NCBI GenBank assembly: GCA_009746045.1
Contig: RPFO01000103.1
Span: forward strand, 994,591-1,058,590
DNA from: Mesostigma viride
Taxonomy: Eukaryota; Streptophyta; Mesostigmatophyceae; Mesostigmatales; Mesostigmataceae
Direction of reading: 5' to 3'
Length of the DNA stretch: 64,000 nt
Positions within the stretch are counted from its first letter, which is position 1; every line of letters begins with the position of its first letter. The notes beneath the pieces are model-generated. The model ran no database searches, was not told where the DNA came from, and worked only from the letters and a program-made list of their open reading frames with translations. The position numbers and the translations under genes were made by a program. Below, one piece after another: positions 14,701-24,111 of the stretch.

Positions 14701-14933
14701 CCTTGCCCTCCCCTTGCCTTCCCCTTGCCACCTACACCTTTGCCCCCTTCTGTCCCCTATCTTACCCATTCTTCCTCCCCTTACCCACACACCCCTTACC
14801 CACTCCACCGCCCACCACTTCACTGCACCCCCCTATGCAGGTCAAGGGCGTGAAGGAGGTGGATGCGCCGGAGGCCCACGAGAAGGTCGCCCACGACGAG
14901 TTCCACAAACTCGAGAGGAATCTGCAGTCGTGA
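5742..14933 (+). CDS. NFU1: NFU-type iron-sulfur cluster scaffold protein, 6 exons
   Basis: Exons: 5742-5928, 6588-6818, 8931-9106, 11167-11270, 13307-13418, 14841-14933, joining to 300 codons with GT-AG introns and consistent phase. Residues 1-62 are rich in Arg and Ala with few acids, as in a mitochondrial targeting sequence. The Nfu N-terminal domain starts near residue 92 ([18 protein letters not shown]) and includes [13 protein letters not shown]. The NifU C-terminal domain starts at residue 199 ([19 protein letters not shown]) and carries QEDGGD and the cluster-binding CSGCPSS motif, Cys246 and Cys249. Proteins of this family hold a transient 4Fe-4S cluster and pass it to recipient enzymes such as lipoyl synthase. 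The ATG at 5742 is the first in-frame ATG; an upstream GTG is less likely. Total length resembles animal NFU1 plus a longer leader. Introns are packed with satellites and exon-edge copies. Confidence 0.95.
6845..7450. repeat. NFU intron 2: decayed copies of the exon 2 donor edge
   Basis: Exon 2 ends CCACGTGGATG|GTACGTTTTTC. Similar strings recur at about 6850 (GGATGATACGTTTTCCG), 7203 (GTCGATGGTCC) and 7424 (CCGCGTGGATGGTCC). Between them lies a loose GTTGCCATC-rich low-complexity stretch (about 6990-7340). Similarity is short, so single matches could be chance. Confidence 0.45.
7711..7945. repeat. 12-bp minisatellite (GCAGCCAGGCAG)n in NFU intron 2
   Basis: About 19 nearly perfect 12-bp units; one copy has CCGGGC in place of CCAGGC. 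It creates long artefactual open frames (AARQ, PGRQ, LPAW). Confidence 0.95.
8381..8702. repeat. 32-bp minisatellite in NFU intron 2
   Basis: Ten units beginning TTGTTTGTTCCTTTCCTCCC. The 32-bp period shifts the frame by one per copy, so all three forward frames stay open. The array is pyrimidine-rich and lies about 230 bp before exon 3. Confidence 0.92.
8725..8766 (+). repeat. Echo of NFU exon 3 5' region
   Basis: TTCATCACCGTGACCA, with a matching stretch before it (TCTTTTGCTTCGA versus TCTTCGGCTCCGA), recurs about 215 bp upstream of the real copy in exon 3 (about 8941-8978). It is a short diverged duplicate lying in intron 2. Confidence 0.6.
9176..10067. repeat. 15-bp minisatellite (ACTATGGATGTGTGG)n, ~59 copies
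   Basis: It starts about 70 bp after the donor of NFU exon 3. Because 15 is a multiple of 3, five of six frames stay open for hundreds of codons (MCGLW, VDYGC, HTSIV and others). There is no start context, domain or composition of a real protein. Scattered substitutions (GCTATGG, ATAGATG, ATTGATG) mark sub-variants. Confidence 0.95.
10160..10570. repeat. ~202-bp tandem duplication in NFU intron 3
   Basis: The block starting GATGGGATAGATATACCAG (10162) repeats from 10364 almost exactly, including the internal GTGTGGATGTGCTGTTTATG doublet. Inside is a shorter GGGCTATATGTGGTGTTTAT repeat. Confidence 0.9.
10655..10815 (+). repeat. Echoes of NFU exon 3 donor edge
   Basis: Exon 3 ends GCTATTTCCGAG|GTGAGG. 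CCATCTCCGAAGGGAGCC (about 10658) and CCATCTCCGAAGTGAGC (about 10789) resemble it, each followed by an ATGGG-type stretch as after the real donor. The matches are short. Confidence 0.45.
10891..10942 (+). repeat. Upstream echo of NFU exon 4
   Basis: GTGGTCGTGCTCATCAAGG, then AGTTGCTTGG, matches the start of exon 4 (GTGGTCGCACTCATCAAGG, then AGCTGCTGG). It lies about 275 bp before the real exon. It lacks an AG acceptor at the matching place, so it is probably silent. Confidence 0.75.
11379..11425 (+). repeat. Downstream echo of NFU exon 4 donor edge
   Basis: Exon 4 ends TGTACAAGGGGTTTGACGC|GTGAGTGCG. At 11386-11420 the sequence CTGTACAGGGTGTTTGACGC is followed by GTGCGTGCG. The copy keeps the GT but weakens the donor (GTGCGT). 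Confidence 0.8.
11440..11658. repeat. GTACCCAACGTGGTGG minisatellite in NFU intron 4
   Basis: Seven to eight units of CCGTACCCAACGTGGTGGT with variable GTGGTCACTG linkers. Non-coding low complexity. Confidence 0.88.
11808..12045. repeat. (TATTCCTGTC)n 10-bp array, first block
   Basis: About 24 decamer units with TGTTCC and TATTCCCATC variants, in NFU intron 4. The same decamer forms a second block at 12507-12890. Confidence 0.94.
12130..12440. repeat. Spaced TTCTTTGTTTGTT-containing repeat
   Basis: The words TTTCTTTGTTTGTTWG recur at about 12208, 12300 and 12360, plus a weaker copy at about 12155, at 60-95 bp spacing. The surrounding sequence is only weakly alike, suggesting an old tandem array between the two decamer blocks. 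Confidence 0.5.
12507..12895. repeat. (TATTCCTGTC)n 10-bp array, second block
   Basis: About 38 decamer units of the same motif as 11808-12045, with the same minor variants. A shared origin followed by splitting or transfer is likely. Confidence 0.94.
12909..12965 (+). repeat. Dispersed repeat shared with 38.36 and 38.93 kb
   Basis: GCAGGCTCGAGCGACCATGG, then TCCGGATTCGCCCGATTTCT and GGCCTGCACT, matches 38359-38408 and 38924-38973 at nearly every base. The location 25 kb away, inside NFU intron 4, indicates a dispersed element or transferred fragment. Its ends are unknown. Confidence 0.75.
13474..13650 (+). repeat. Two echoes of NFU exon 5 donor edge
   Basis: Copy 1 (13476-13540) repeats the last ~40 bp of exon 5 (GGCATCGAGAACATGCTGAT), the donor GAG|GTGGGTGG and the following GGTCACTAT, with only a few changes. 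It sits 98 bp downstream of the real donor at 13419. Copy 2 (about 13578-13650) is more decayed (GGGCATAGAGAGCAT ... CCCGAGGTTGAG). Use of the copy 1 donor would shift the frame. Confidence 0.92.
13905..14006. repeat. (AATAGG/AATAAG)n purine-rich hexamer array
   Basis: About 16 hexamers in NFU intron 5, followed by unique sequence and a pyrimidine-rich stretch (about 14620-14840) that supplies the tract before exon 6. Confidence 0.9.
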
Positions 14934-14989
14934 GAAAAGGAACATCTGGTCGTTAGGAAAAGCAAAGGTTGCAGGGGCTGTGAGCGAGC

Positions 14990-15925
14990 AAGGTTGCTGC
15001 GGTCGTCGGTCCAGCGATGGGGTTTCCCAGTTTCAAGCTTCCCACACCGGAGAAGAACCTGCGGCCGTGAGAAGAAAAACTGGAATTTCTGGAGGAGAGG
15101 AGCCTGCAGCCGTGATCAACTGTTGAGGCGATCCACTGCTAAAGAAGCGGTCATCAACTGTTGAAGCGATGCGCCAAATCTCAGCAAGCTGGAGGAGAGC
15201 CTGCAATCAGGAGAATTGAAGCTGCAGTCGTGAGGTAGAAGGCTCCCACAGCAAAACGCTTCAGTCATGGGCCCAGCAGCGGTCCCCAAGGTGTAAGTCC
15301 CACAGACTGGAGAAAGAGCCTTCAGCGATGGTAGTTATGATAAAAATATTGTGCTGAAACCTTTGGCCGCTCAGCACCAAGGTTACAATACTTATACTTA
15401 TCATAACGATGATCAGAACGATGCGCCTCCGTGGGCAAGGCTGTGGGACTTGGGCCAAAATGGTGGGGCGATTGGATGGGCTTGGAGACTCTTGGAAGCT
15501 GGAGGTGGATTTGCAGAGATACGCGCGCAAAGTGCCAGCACGACTTGCTGCAGTCATGGGCCAAGCCGCAAGAGTTTTAAGAACCAATCTCGACCAGCCG
15601 TAGCATCTGCAGTTGTGACCAATTTTTACAATTTCGTGGTGATAAGCCGCGGGCGATGTACAATTTCCGCGTTCACACGCTGGAAAAGAATCTGAACTTG
15701 GAAGCCATACTGCCGAATTTCCCAAGTTCCAATTTTGACAGGAGGGAGAGGATAGATGGAGTGTCCCAAGCTCCATGCCCTGGATTTCCAGATTGACCTG
15801 AATATCAAAGGTGTGGGGACATGATTCGAGGGGATTCCGATTCCCTCAGGCTTCAGGTTCCAGAACCTGCAAGGAAGAGCCTGCAAGGAAGAACCTGCAA
15901 GGAAGAACCTGCAATCGTGATCAAG
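14990..15925 (+). repeat. Serial echoes of the NFU stop-codon region
   Basis: Exon 6 ends GAGAGGAATCTGCAGTCG TGA. Related strings occur downstream: AGAAGAACCTGCGGCCGTGA (15051), GAGAGGAGCCTGCAGCCGTG (15094), GGAGAGCCTGCAATCAGG then GAAGCTGCAGTCGTGAGG (15193-15235), AGAAAGAGCCTTCAGCGATG (15311), and AAGAACCTGCAATCGTGATC (15902) with extra AAGGAAGAGCCTGC units just before it. Several keep the TGA. No other gene is evident from 14934 to 16576. Confidence 0.8.
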
Positions 15926-16576
15926 CCACCGAGCAACTGCCCCGGATGGTTGGGCCCTGTTGTAGGCTTATCGCCATGAATGGTGTCCGTTGTCTGGTAG
16001 AACGGTTATCAAGCCAGCGAGCAGCGACGCTGGGTATCCTTGAACAGCCCAATACCAAGCCTGCACTCGTGCACAATGCATGGAGCAAATGGCCGGCGTC
16101 AGGTTCACCTGCAGCCCCGCCTAGCCTTGCCACAGACAGAGTTGCGTTTGCCGGCATGACCTGCCAAGCAAACAAGCATCAGGGCAGGCGATGGAAAGCC
16201 ACGGGTGATGCAGATGGAACAGAATGCTCAAGAGTGCAAGATTGCATCGCTTGCAATTTCCCCAGCCGCCCTAGCTTGCGAAGCTGCAAAAGGGATGGGC
16301 TGGGCTGTTGCTGGAGAAGGCTGGGCTCTTGAGCAGTAAGCTTTGTAAGCACCAGGTCAAGCAAGTTAAGCGCATGGGAGTCGGCAGCGAGGCAGACTCG
16401 ATGCGGCGTTGAATGCTGCCTCCTGGTATGGAAGGGCTAATTGTCAGGGAGGCGAAACTGGTGCAGCGTGGTCATAGATGGAGCTGTGTCAGATCGAGCA
16501 TTGGAGGCGCCCCAGGAGCTATAGCCAGGGATTTGCAAGGCCAGCATTCTAAAATCAGGCTTTCCATGCATTTGTC

Positions 16577-17149
16577 CATTTGCGTTCCATTTTCAGAGTA
16601 GGATATGCTGCTCATGTCCGCAATGAGGACCTGTACCAGGGCATGCCATATATCACCAGCACCATTAAGCAGCGGCGCCTGCAGCTCGTAGGGCACCTAG
16701 CTCGCACCAACCAGGTAGACACCTCACGTGGCCCCCCCGCAGGACTGCGACCAGCTCAGCCTGGCCGGCACCTCCTGACGTGGGCCGGGCCCCCTGATGT
16801 TAGACGCCGCAAGGCCCGCACCTTCAAAGAACAGCTAGTAGAGGACATGGGGGGCCTAGGCCTCTCCGTGATTTGGAAGAAGATGATGGACAAGGCCAAG
16901 TGGGCCCAGGTCATAGAGGACAACGAGCCCCCCCCTGTGGGGAAGCGCCCGCGTGTGCAAGCCCGTGGGAGGCACGCCAGTGCTGTATAGATAGATGTTG
17001 TAGTTAGTAATGCTGTTAGATAGATGTCGTAGGTAGCTGATGTAGATAGCTTAGACCGGTAGGACTGTTTGCACCCACCCATCCATCCATCCATCCATCA
17101 GGGTTAATTCTCCGTGACTCCCAAACGGGAGCACGAGTCTAATTAATTA
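16577..17149 (+). mobile_element. 5'-truncated LINE copy with 11-bp target duplication
   Basis: The perfect duplication ATGCATTTGTC flanks it (16566-16576 and 17150-17160). The insert encodes the end of a LINE ORF2 (about 16592-16990: NEDLYQGMPYITSTIKQRR, LVGHLARTNQVDTS, LSVIWKKMMDKAKW, PPVGKRP). It has a short 3' UTR with an (ATCC)n stretch, a hairpin (GACTCCCAAACGGGAGCACG), and a TCTAATTAATTAA tail. The catalytic domain is absent. Confidence 0.92.
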
Positions 17150-17299
17150 ATGCATTTGTCGCGCATGAGGCCTGCACGCGTCAAGTAAGCGGCTTGACTC
17201 CTGCTGTTTTTGAAGCTATTTTTTACCTATCAACATCTCCCTGCATGTTGTCTCCTTGATATATTTCCTCAGTCTCATCTCCCTGCTGATAGTGCCATT

Positions 17300-17390
17300 T
17301 AGTGCTCCCGGTGGGGAGTCACGGTGTATATAATATAACCCTAATGAATGGATGGATGGGCAAGCATTGCTACCGGTTCTGTTCTATCTA
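17300..17390 (-). mobile_element. Minus-strand LINE 3'-end fragment
   Basis: The reverse strand reads CCATCCATTCATTAGGGTTA, then CCGTGACTCCCCACCGGGAG, the same 3' UTR plus hairpin as the copy at 16577-17149. No AATT tail remains. The stretch 17390-18220 shows only broken frames that I cannot assign. Confidence 0.7.
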
Positions 17391-18219
17391 TCTCAGGTTC
17401 TCGATCAGGGACTTAGAATGCTCTCGCAACATTTTTCTGTCCATCCGCGGCGACAAGATCGACTGGCCCAACGCAGTGGGAACCACTGCTTCAGCAACCC
17501 GGGTAGAGCATTTGCGGGCTACCATCCGATGCAGGTACCTGCACTGCAAATACCAGGACATCCGTGAGGTGAGTCTCGGGGGCGGCCTCAAGATTCATGC
17601 ACCTGCACGCCAGCCGACGGGCAGTCTCGGAATTCTCGCAGGCATTCTCCAAGAGCGCCTCCCCCAGCCCGGACGACACCATTCGAGCTGTAGGAGGAGC
17701 AGCTGGCGCCGATTGCTGGGCAGCTCACAGCCTTGATAGCTAGCTGCACCTGACGGCCCCCGCTCAACACGGCATCACCGCCAAGGTCAACAATATTACA
17801 TGGAAGCCCAAGTCGCAGATCGACAAGCACCAGCGCCCCAGTTTTCCCGCCGCGCAAGAGCACATTGCGGGGCCCAGGTTTCCGAGGCCACTGCCACTGT
17901 GACCGCCCGCCTTGATAGTAACCAGCCGGTCGAAGGCAAAGTTAGCCAGGGCATCGTGAAGCTGTCCAGGCAGTTGCTACCAAGCTAGGTAGACGCCCAG
18001 GCCACGCAGATCCCCGAGATTGCCGAGCGAACGGCCACCATTGATTGCCGCTATTACTTACTAGTTACTACTTACTTCTTTATCAAGGAGACAACCTTCT
18101 TTATGCCAAGACTGAAGACGTATAATGCCAAGTGCCTAAGCTGTCCCGTTCCAAAATGCCCCCGTTTAGACAGACATTAGACTAGCTTGCTCTTTCCCGG
18201 GGGAGCCCGGGGCCAGGGG

Positions 18220-18760
18220 CTTCCACAGTTTGTTGTTGACATAAAGGTCCCGGCCCGCCCGGCCAGTACGTACACTTGGGGCTTTTCGGGGATGGACTTG
18301 CCGGGCGGATGAAGTCGGGCCACTGACGTCGCGGCGTTCAGTTGCTGCTGCTGGGCCGCTGGCGTCAGGTCGTCGTTAAGCGACCAGGCCCGGGTGAGCG
18401 CCAGCTTCTTGCGCGGCGAGCTTTAGAGGGACCAAACTCATGTCGCTTAAGGTGTACGTGGACCATTGGTGGGGGGCTAGCCTAGTCCTGTCACTCCTGT
18501 GGATGGGGCAGGCGCGGTATGCGCCCTGTGCACAGTGTCGTAGGCCTTCAATGCAGCTCCATGCGCGCCAAGCTGGTTCCAGTGAGCTGGTGGAGAAGAG
18601 AGTCTGGGGTCTCCCCCGGCTCCTCACTTGTCAAAGCGCCTGAGGTTGACCCAGCAGCGGCGGCGGTCGCGCGGTCAGCCAGCCTCGCCGCGTGTGTCTC
18701 TGGTAGCTTGGTGGTTATGGCGGTGGTGGTAGAGGTTGCCAAGCTCTTCGATCGGAGCAC
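18220..18760 (-). pseudogene. Decayed LINE ORF1 fragment
   Basis: Read on the minus strand in shifting frames, the region resembles the half-LINE ORF1 at 35971-37409. EEPGETPDSLLHQLTGTSLARM is comparable with the EEGENSEKLLRAFEREILGRM region, and a WSLNDDLTPAAQQQQL-like stretch is comparable with LFTLDDDLTLAQQQRR. At least two frame changes are needed. It is separate from the RT-bearing LINE, whose 3' tail lies at 18772. Confidence 0.6.
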
Positions 18761-18771
18761 GTCCGCCCAGG

Positions 18772-21270
18772 ATTAATTAATTAATTAATAGACACGTGAC
18801 TGCGTCACGTGAGCATAAGCCCTCAGTGGGAGCGGAACAGGGGATGGAATGGATGGTATAAGCTATCTAGGTCCTAGTTACAGGGGTGTGGGCACCGCGG
18901 CCCGAATCGCTATGAATGCCATACTTGGTCACACGCGGAGCCCCCACAGGCTTGGGGGTGGTCTCCTTCATCACTACTTGCCATCTATCCTTGCGCACCA
19001 TCTGCCTCCATATTACAGACAAACCAGGAGGCTGCCCGGGGGTGAGCCCGTCACGTCTAGTGTAGCACATGTCCATGCCGAGTCTATCACGAAAAGTCCA
19101 CGGGTGGCGGCCCTGCCGCGCGCGGCCGGGGGCACGCCAGGTGAGGACATATCGCCCAGGCTGGGCGGGCTTGGTGCCAGCTAGTCTATCTGATGTATCT
19201 ACCTGATCTGTGCGGGCCAGGTGCCCGGCTAGGCCCAGGCGCCTGTGCCTAATAATGTGGGAAACATAGGGCAAATCAGCGTACAAATCCTCATTACTAA
19301 TGTGCAAACCAAAGGGGATGTTAAGGGCCTTGCGCAGCATCTTGGTGACGGCGCCGTCGAGTCGTTGCTCCAGCTCCTGCATCAGTGTCCACGTCTCGGC
19401 GCCGTAGGTCAGGATCGTCAGAATGACGACCTTGAAGAGGTCACGCTTGACGATCCGGGGTAGGGCGGGGTTGCTCCACCAGCGGCGGTGGTCATGGAGG
19501 TGCGCCCACGCCATGCCGATCCGTGTCGTCATGTCGTCCTCGCAGTCGGGAAGCCAACTGCCGAGCAGCTTGAAGCGGCCTGAAGTAGGGTAGTTGACCT
19601 CGGCATCGTCTAAGAGGCGGAGTGTGGGTGGGGGCCCTGCCATGCCGAGGGCCAGGGCCTCCGTTTTGGGGCTGATTTCTAGACCAACCGCCCGAGCCTC
19701 GAGCGCCAGGCAGTCCAGCCAAAGTTGGGCAGACTCCGGCTTCTCGATGAGCGTGATGTCGTCGGCATAAATGAGGTCAGCTAGTAAATTCTGCTTGTTA
19801 GTCGGCCCCCCTTCCCCAAGCTCGTTCGTGATCGCTAGGCCAGGGGCACGGCCTGCAATGCTAGCAAAGCGAGCACGTGCCTGGCGCATAACATAATCCA
19901 CTACAATAATAAACAGGTACGGCGACAGGACGCAACCCTGCCAGACGCCGGTCTGCAGTGGGCAGGGCGGGGTAATGCCGTGTTGAGTGCGCACCGAAGT
20001 GGTCGACCCCTCATACAGCGTGCGGATGACGGTAATCAGGGGAGTGGGGACGCGAGCGCGAGCAAGTACAGCCCATAGAGCGTCCCAGAGGACAGAATCA
20101 AAAGCCTTGATGAAGTCGACGAAGATGAGGATGGCGGGAAACTCACCAGGTTGCAGGAGAGCGATTTCCTCGAAGAGGCGACGCGCGACGAAGATGGCCA
20201 TGACCGTGTTGCGCCCAGGACGGAAGCCCATTTGACTTTCCCCAAGGTGACAGTCGAGGGCAGAACGAAGGCGGTTGAGGATCATGCGCATGAACAACTT
20301 AAGTGCGGCGCTCTGGATGCAGACTCCTCTGTAGTTGGCGGGGTCGTCAGGGGAACCTTTGTTTTTGTACAGCATAATACGGTAGCTGTGCTGCCACTCA
20401 GGAATCGGCGGCGCGTCGGCAAGCAGGATCCGGTTGCAGACGTCAAGCAGAAACCCCGTGAGCGCCGTCAGCTTAATCACCGGGGCTGGGAGCTGGTCAG
20501 GTCCAACGGCAGCATAGAAGCGGAGTTGCTTGGCGGCGGTGCTCAGCTCGAGCTCGGTGAACGGCGGGAGCTCGTTGGGGTGGGCCAGGGGTTCCGTCAG
20601 GGCTGGGTACGTGTAGTCCTGCTCAGCGGCGGGCGGCGTGGGCGGCGCAGGGACGTCCGCCGGTGCTACTGCCAGGCGTGCGGCCGCCAGAGGGCCAAGC
20701 GGCGGAGGCGGCGGGGGGCGCCGAGCAGCCGGGACTGGGAGGAATACCACTGGTCGAGCTGCTGCTGCGGTGAGCCAGAGAGCGTCCGCGGCGCCGGCTG
20801 CACGCCGCCGGCGGGCCGTTGGGCGTGACGCAGGCGGGTCCAGGCGTACTTGCCGTGCTGGTCCTTGAGGTGGGCGAAGTACTCGCGGACATGAAGGTCC
20901 TCCTGCTCCTTGGTCGCCTGCCGGATGGCAGAGTGGTAATCGGCTTTGAGGCGGGCGTAGCGGGCGGGGTCGCGGTTGTCGCGCAGGGCTTGCCGGGCCT
21001 GGATGACGGCGGGGAGCCGGTGCAGGCTGGTGAAGCGGGGCGGGCGGCGGGGGGGCAGTAGGGCCCCGGCCGCGGGCAGCTTGTCAGCGAGGTGCCGAAG
21101 GGCCGAGGCCGGGCCGGCAGCGAACAGCTGGGCGTGGCTGGCCGGGATGTCCAGCGCATCGACGAACGCCTCTGCGGCGCGCTTGTGGGCGCGTTTTTCA
21201 GGGAAGTCCTCCAGAGCGTCGTCAGATTTCTCGAGCCCAGGATGCGGCAGTCGATCTAGGGGTCATCGCT
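18772..21270 (-). mobile_element. LINE (non-LTR retrotransposon), 5'-truncated, with RT domain
   Basis: On the minus strand the element runs from a partial linker region (about 21250-20750, another frame) through the RT open frame and a short 3' UTR to a TTAATTAATTAATTAAT tail at 18772-18790. The 3' end carries CACGTGACTGCGTCACGTG as a perfect hairpin and the word GTCTATTAATTAA. No endonuclease domain is present upstream. No target duplication was found. Confidence 0.85.
18867..20750 (-). CDS. LINE ORF2 fragment: reverse transcriptase
   Basis: An open frame of 627 codons without an ATG (it opens at a GTG), continuous with a frame-shifted upstream part. RT motifs are visible: GPDQLPAPVIKLTA (about 83), GFRPGRNT (about 175), motif A with FVDFIKAFDS (Asp212, Asp218), motif B QGCVLSPYLF (271-280), motif C YADD (328-331). 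The thumb and connection region has TYGAETWTL. The C terminus has HRRLGLAGHLARTDQVDTS, shared with the truncated copies nearby. Such enzymes copy LINE RNA onto nicked chromosomal DNA. All catalytic aspartates are present, but the missing 5' half and frame break make this copy unlikely to be autonomous. Confidence 0.88.
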   Translation of the reverse strand: MVFLPVPAARRPPPPPPLGPLAAARLAVAPADVPAPPTPPAAEQDYTYPALTEPLAHPNELPPFTELELSTAAKQLRFYAAVGPDQLPAPVIKLTALTGFLLDVCNRILLADAPPIPEWQHSYRIMLYKNKGSPDDPANYRGVCIQSAALKLFMRMILNRLRSALDCHLGESQMGFRPGRNTVMAIFVARRLFEEIALLQPGEFPAILIFVDFIKAFDSVLWDALWAVLARARVPTPLITVIRTLYEGSTTSVRTQHGITPPCPLQTGVWQGCVLSPYLFIIVVDYVMRQARARFASIAGRAPGLAITNELGEGGPTNKQNLLADLIYADDITLIEKPESAQLWLDCLALEARAVGLEISPKTEALALGMAGPPPTLRLLDDAEVNYPTSGRFKLLGSWLPDCEDDMTTRIGMAWAHLHDHRRWWSNPALPRIVKRDLFKVVILTILTYGAETWTLMQELEQRLDGAVTKMLRKALNIPFGLHISNEDLYADLPYVSHIIRHRRLGLAGHLARTDQVDTSDRLAGTKPAQPGRYVLTWRAPGRARQGRHPWTFRDRLGMDMCYTRRDGLTPGQPPGLSVIWRQMVRKDRWQVVMKETTPKPVGAPRVTKYGIHSDSGRGAHTPVTRT

Positions 21271-21302
21271 GACCGGCCGGTGACCGGCCCGGGCTGGGCG
21301 GC

Positions 21303-22196
21303 AATCAATTAAATTAAATTAAATTAAATTAAATTAAATTATAACATGCCTCCGTTGGGAGATCATGTAGCACATATTCCTTGATGGATGGGTGGTGTGC
21401 AAGCCACCTCCCCCCAAGCGGAGGAGGCGTTTTGATGAGTAGTGCAGTTAGGATTTTCTAGATAGAGTTAGGATCGTTCGATCACGCGGCTTCCCATCCA
21501 TCATGAAATATGTGCTACATGACCTCCCCACGGAGGCATGTTATAATTTAATTTAATTTAATTTAATTTAATTTAATGGGTGGTGTGGAGGGAGCCGCGT
21601 AATTAAGAACTAACCTAATTACTCTAAGCTATCTAGTCTAGGAAAATCCTAATTACGCTACTCAGCAAAACGCCCCTTCCTCTTAGGGGGGGGTGGCCGC
21701 TTGCCCACAGGGGCTGGCGTGTGAGCCTTGACAATCTTCTGCCACCGCGTCTTGTTCTGCATAGCACTCCAAAGAAGGGAGAGAGAGTGGATGCGGTGTT
21801 CAAACTGGGCTGGGACCACTAGGTCGGCCAGCAACATCTGGATGTAGTTCATGGCAGGCTTACCTAGCTTCCTGGGAATGTCCTTGCGGCCAGGCCAGGT
21901 CAGGATATGCCGCCCTGGTTGGCCAAGCCGCTGGGGGCCGGCCAGACCAAGGGCGGTGTCTACCTGACTGGTGCGAGCAAGATGTCCTACAAATGCTATC
22001 CTACGCTGCCTAATCTCGTCCGAAATGCGAGGCATACCCTGATACAAAGACTCTAATGACCTATGTGTGGAAAACCCTACATTCAGGACCTGTCGAAGCA
22101 TCCGGTAGTTAACCGTGCCGCCCTGCTTGGCAGCCAGTGTCTCCGTGTCAGAGTGTCCATGCCTTGGCGCCATACGTAAGCACCGCGTGATTAATA
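21303..22196 (-). mobile_element. Truncated LINE (second subfamily), interrupted by a younger insertion
   Basis: The minus-strand frame 22173-21658 gives the ORF2 C terminus (SLYQGMPRISDEIRQRR, FVGHLARTSQVDTALGLAGP, PAPVGKRPPPPKRKG). The 3' UTR continues to a TCTCCCAACGGAGGCATG hairpin and an (AATTT)n tail at 21303-21345. The UTR is split by a plus-strand insert at 21400-21576. It is closely similar to 34489-35193. The 5' end is truncated just upstream of the TYGAKAW-equivalent codons. Confidence 0.88.
21400..21576 (+). mobile_element. 177-bp LINE 3'-end insertion nested in another LINE
   Basis: The exact 11-bp duplication TGGGTGGTGTG flanks it (21389-21399 and 21577-21587). Removing the insert and one duplicate restores the 3' UTR of the minus-strand host LINE. 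The insert ends with the CTCCCCACGGAGGCATG hairpin and an (AATTT)n tail, and matches the 3' end of the 34489-35193 copy. Confidence 0.93.
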
Positions 22197-22523
22197 GAGA
22201 GACCTAGTAATAGAGAGGCACCTGCATATTCCCAACTGGAGAGGGGCCCTATAGTGGTGAAGGAAAATGTAACATGCAAAAATGAATCTTTATTTTTATA
22301 CAGCTAGTGCAGTAGGCCTCTTCGGCCTGCGACCTGCATGGTCGGCGTGACACGCGGTGCCTCTATAGAACTTGGAGGTTGTCGCACCCGATGTGGAAGT
22401 GACACACAAATGACTGGATTCGTTGCTTGTTCTGGCTGCATGCAGAAAATGTACTCTGAGGCCTGTCTCGTCAGCACCGAGAAAAGCCTGCGCACAACTT
22501 CCTTCCTTGTCGTTGTGTATTAT

Positions 22524-22628
22524 TAATTAATTAATTAATTAATAGACACGTGACTGCGTCACGTGAGCATAAGCCCTCAGTGGGAGCGGAACAGGGGATG
22601 GAATGGATGGTATAAGCTGATGGTATAA
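22524..22628 (-). mobile_element. 105-bp LINE 3'-end insertion with 12-bp target duplication
   Basis: GTTGTGTATTAT occurs at 22512-22523 and 22629-22640. The insert holds the AATT tail and GACACGTGACTGCGTCACGTG 3' end of the RT-bearing LINE (18772 family). The stretch 22641-23514 contains no gene I recognise; two GTGGGGAATGCT copies lie near 22680. Confidence 0.92.
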
Positions 22629-23514
22629 GTTGTGTATTATATAGGGGTCAATGGCCCCAAGGACCAAGGTAGCATGTGGGGAATGCTACAACTTGCACGT
22701 GGGGAATGCTCTTAGGTATAGCTCTTAGGGAACTTGTTAGCACATGCAAGCAAAAGGCTATCATTTACTTGTCTCTCCTGGATAACACGTTGAAACTGAC
22801 CATTCGTTAATCGCCTGCTGACATCCGACATGCATCACAATTTATGGGCATTTTTGCTTCGTGTTACCAACAAAGTTGCGGTTCTTCAGCCGCTTCCCTG
22901 CATCGGACCCAAAATGTGCGTAGACTGATCACTGAAAGTGAGCTCAGAGGTGGGCATGGAATTATGCCGGTAGGCAGCTCACATCACATTCAGCAGCCAA
23001 GAACCAAAATGGCTATTCACATGTAATGGCTTTTAGCCGGAATGGCAACGATAGGTATAGGTAGGTTCACACAGGGTGAATGCACCCATTGCAGTGCCCC
23101 TTTTCAGGGTGGCCATGTAAAGCAGCCTGGACGTAGCTTGCATTAGTCCTTGTTTAATCATCGACGTATTCCCCAACTGCGTGGAGAATTGGAAACTACC
23201 TCAGCCCTCGACTTGCGGTGTTTGGGGCCAGTAGTTGGGTGAGCAAACCTACCTTCCATACTCCTTGATCTTTGCTTATTGCTGCGTCCGCCTCTTGGAA
23301 ATCTGGCAAAGACGTACCGGAAGCGGTACTAGCTGGGAGAGGCGTCAGCTCCCAGAAATGTATATAATAATAAATAGATTTCAGTTCACAACGCCGGGAT
23401 ACATGGAACGGTTGGCACCATATAACTCGAGTCTTGGTAAAGATAATTTCATGTCCCGCCGGTTCTCTTTACATGTTCTACGGACACGTTGGGTGATGAG
23501 TCTCAGGCACGCCG

Positions 23515-23907
<393 letters not shown>

Positions 23908-24111
23908 CTAGGCTGCCTTGGGAGCGCTGGGGCGCGCAAATTTTTTTTGTTGGCATGTGGCGCCAACGCATGTGGAAGCTTCAGCTTCCACTCCGCTCCA
24001 ACTCCGCGCAATAGTAATTGTCCAGATCTGCGTTTGCGGCAGCCACGACAGCTCATCCTAACTGTACTCTACACCCCTAGCTCCACGTTTGTTGGGGTCC
24101 GGCCGATCCAG

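Noticed and set aside
14507..14956. 149-codon Pro/Leu-rich frame
   Set aside because: It is the pyrimidine tract before NFU exon 6 read in the wrong frame.
18867..20750. An autonomous, currently active LINE
   Set aside because: The RT core is intact, but the endonuclease domain is missing and the frame breaks near 20750, so this copy cannot be self-sufficient.
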